In this document: piece after piece, positions 6,119-7,213 of the stretch
Layout: each line of letters starts with the position of its first letter
How positions within the stretch are numbered: the stretch's first letter is position 1
Assembly (NCBI GenBank): GCA_013812065.1
Contig: JACCUC010000310.1
Location: 1 to 7,213, forward strand
Direction of reading: 5' to 3'
From: Thermoleophilaceae bacterium
GTDB lineage: Bacteria > Actinomycetota > Thermoleophilia > Solirubrobacterales > Thermoleophilaceae
Length of the DNA stretch: 7,213 nt
Notes under the pieces: model-generated
What the model saw: the letters and a program-made list of their open reading frames with translations, nothing else
Told to the model about the DNA's origin: nothing
Databases searched by the model: none
Program-made: the position numbers and the translations under genes

Positions 6119-7072
6119 CTACAGCGTCGCCCGACCCGCGCGCACCTCGCCCCGTCGGTGAGCCTCGAGCAGCGCCGCGCAGATCGCGAGGTCCTGGATC
6201 GCCAGGCCGGTGGAGTCGAACAGGGTGATCGCCTCCCGATCGGGCCGGCCGGGCGACCGGCCGGTCAGAACCTCGCCGAGCTCGGTCACCCGCTCGCGGG
6301 CGATGAGTCCGGCCTCGATGGCTCCCCTCAGTTCGCCGCCGTGGCTCGCCTGCTCCCACTCGTCGCAGAACAGCGAGCAGCGCGCGACAGCCTCAGCCTC
6401 GACCTCAGCCTTACCTGGCCCGTCGGCGCCGAGCACCGAGAGGTGCAGGCCGGGGCGCAGGTCGTCGGCCCCCACGACGGGCTCGTGGCCGGGGGTCACG
6501 CAGGTGACGACGTCCAGGGCGAGCGCGTCCTCGCGGCTTCCGACCTCCCAGCCGAGCTCCCCGGCCAGCGCTCCCGCCGCATCGGGGTCCGGGTCGTAAC
6601 ACACGCCCTCGCCGTATTCGGCCGCGACAAGGCAGCGGCCCGCCCACGAACCGTGGAGGCCGCAGCCGACGACCGCCGCGCTCGTCGCGTCCTCTCGCGC
6701 CAGCTCCTGGGCGGCCACCGCGGCCACCGCGCCGGTACGCAGGGCGGTCACGGCCCGGGCGTCGCACAGGGCGAGCGGCTCGCCGTCCTCGAGGCTCGAG
6801 ACGCAGATCACCCCGGTCACGACGGGAAGACCGCGCCCGGGGTTGCCGGGGAACGAGGTCACCCACTTGAGCACCGCGAGGCCGTCGCCGGCGGCAGGCA
6901 TGGCGCGGAAGTCGCCGTCCCCCTCGGGAGCGGCGGGGAGGTAGACCTTGGGCGGCATCCGCCACTCCCCGTGGGCGAAGCGCACGAAGCCCTCGCGAAC
7001 GCGTTCGATCGCCTCCTCGGGGGAGACCGCGGCGAGCACCGCTTCGCCGTCGAAGACCGGGATCTCGGGCAC
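6119..7072 (-). CDS. Ornithine cyclodeaminase / mu-crystallin / alanine dehydrogenase family protein
   Basis: At 317 residues it is normal length for this NAD(P)-binding family. Visible elements: RMPPKVY (38-44), Lys69 in VLKWVTSFPGNP (67-78, the likely active-site lysine), TALRTGAVAAVAAQ (109-122), the Rossmann loop VVGCGLHGS (134-142), GADGPGKAEV (215-224, the family's ADxPGKxE signature) and FDSTGLAIQDLA (285-296). Family members convert ornithine to proline and ammonia, reduce pyruvate to alanine, or reduce imino acids; the sequence does not decide which. The GTG at 7072 was chosen because it gives the usual short N-terminal lead and has a -10 box nine bases upstream; no Shine-Dalgarno lies at normal spacing. 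The hydrolase ATG follows its stop by 30 bases, so the two may share a transcript, though no functional link is evident. It diverges from the right-edge gene across only 27 bases. Confidence 0.92.
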   Translation of the reverse strand: MPEIPVFDGEAVLAAVSPEEAIERVREGFVRFAHGEWRMPPKVYLPAAPEGDGDFRAMPAAGDGLAVLKWVTSFPGNPGRGLPVVTGVICVSSLEDGEPLALCDARAVTALRTGAVAAVAAQELAREDATSAAVVGCGLHGSWAGRCLVAAEYGEGVCYDPDPDAAGALAGELGWEVGSREDALALDVVTCVTPGHEPVVGADDLRPGLHLSVLGADGPGKAEVEAEAVARCSLFCDEWEQASHGGELRGAIEAGLIARERVTELGEVLTGRSPGRPDREAITLFDSTGLAIQDLAICAALLEAHRRGEVRAGRATL

Positions 7073-7081
7073 CGCGGCGCG

Positions 7082-7093
7082 ACGATACCCTCC
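7082..7093 (-). promoter_or_regulatory. Candidate leaderless promoter of the cyclodeaminase-family gene
   Basis: The minus strand reads GGAGGGTATCGT, in which TATCGT (7087-7082) fits TANNNT and lies nine bases before the GTG at 7072. The same string with one extra G and one changed base precedes the small gene at 2300 at the same nine-base spacing. No clear -35 box is present. Confidence 0.45.
7086..7091 (+). promoter_or_regulatory. Candidate -10 box of the divergent right-edge gene
   Basis: TACCCT fits the loose actinobacterial TANNNT pattern and lies eight bases before the GTG at 7100, which would give a leaderless mRNA. It overlaps the minus-strand TATCGT box by two bases, so the two divergent promoters probably could not be occupied by polymerase at once. 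The match is weak. Confidence 0.3.
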
Positions 7094-7099
7094 CTGGCC

Positions 7100-7213
7100 G
7101 TGAGCCCCAGTAACGGCAAGCAGAGCCCGCGCCGGCCGCGCATCGAGCTGGCCGCGGCGGGCCCGAGCGCCACGCCCGAGGAGGCGGCGGCGATCGCCGC
7201 GGCGATCGAGGGG
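7100..7213 (+). CDS. 5' end of a small gene resembling acyl-CoA carboxylase epsilon subunit (partial)
   Basis: From GTG at 7100 the plus strand is open for 38 codons to the edge. It starts with a basic, Ser/Pro-rich lead (SPSNGKQSPRRPR) and then reads IELAAAGPSATPEEAAAIAAAIEG. A short strand followed by TPEE and an Ala-rich helix is the pattern of the small epsilon subunits that stabilise actinobacterial acyl-CoA carboxylase complexes, usually encoded next to the carboxyltransferase beta subunit; here the flanking gene that could confirm this is outside the window. Third positions are almost entirely G/C. The start is uncertain because the frame remains open upstream, but further extension would overlap the divergent cyclodeaminase gene. 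No Shine-Dalgarno is visible. Being a coding region is likely; the epsilon-subunit identity is a tentative reading of a short fragment. Confidence 0.6.
   Translation, partial: MSPSNGKQSPRRPRIELAAAGPSATPEEAAAIAAAIEG

Overview
This window is a very GC-rich stretch with strong G/C bias at third codon positions, GTG as well as ATG starts, and almost no convincing Shine-Dalgarno sites. That suggests an actinobacterium, perhaps of the Thermoleophilia (Solirubrobacterales/Gaiellales) type. This placement is inferred from composition and gene content; no 16S or other marker is present.

Layout. Nearly everything is on the minus strand. Read in the direction of transcription from the right edge, the order is: an ornithine cyclodeaminase/alanine dehydrogenase-family enzyme (7072 to 6119); a large exported alpha/beta-hydrolase with an extra N-terminal beta-rich module (6088 to 3515); a tRNA-Lys(CTT) (3462 to 3390); a class IV PLP aminotransferase (3331 to 2495); a UDP-GlcNAc 2-epimerase-family enzyme (2227 to 1145); a Gfo/Idh/MocA sugar-nucleotide oxidoreductase (1148 to 84) that overlaps the epimerase by four bases; and, at the left edge, the probable first 25 codons of another gene that may be a hexapeptide acyltransferase. 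Two short plus-strand genes point the other way: a 57-codon orphan at 2300-2473, and the first 38 codons of a small protein at the right edge that resembles acyl-CoA carboxylase epsilon subunits.

How the genes may work together. The epimerase and oxidoreductase form a translationally coupled pair of the kind seen in Wbp/Wlb pathways for diacetamido-uronic acid sugars (ManNAc3NAcA-like) used in surface polysaccharides. The left-edge fragment would fit the acetyltransferase step. The cyclodeaminase, hydrolase, tRNA and class IV aminotransferase have no obvious shared pathway and look like ordinary chromosomal neighbours.

Regulation. The clearest non-coding signal is a promoter-like string, GGAGGG(G)TATC(A/G)T, that occurs twice. 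Each copy lies exactly nine bases before a start codon (2300 on the plus strand, 7072 on the minus strand), which fits leaderless transcription. At the right edge the minus-strand copy overlaps a plus-strand TANNNT box serving the divergent gene. I saw no CRISPR array, insertion sequence, phage gene or clear defence or biosynthetic novelty. The hydrolase architecture and the paired promoter motif are the most interesting items.
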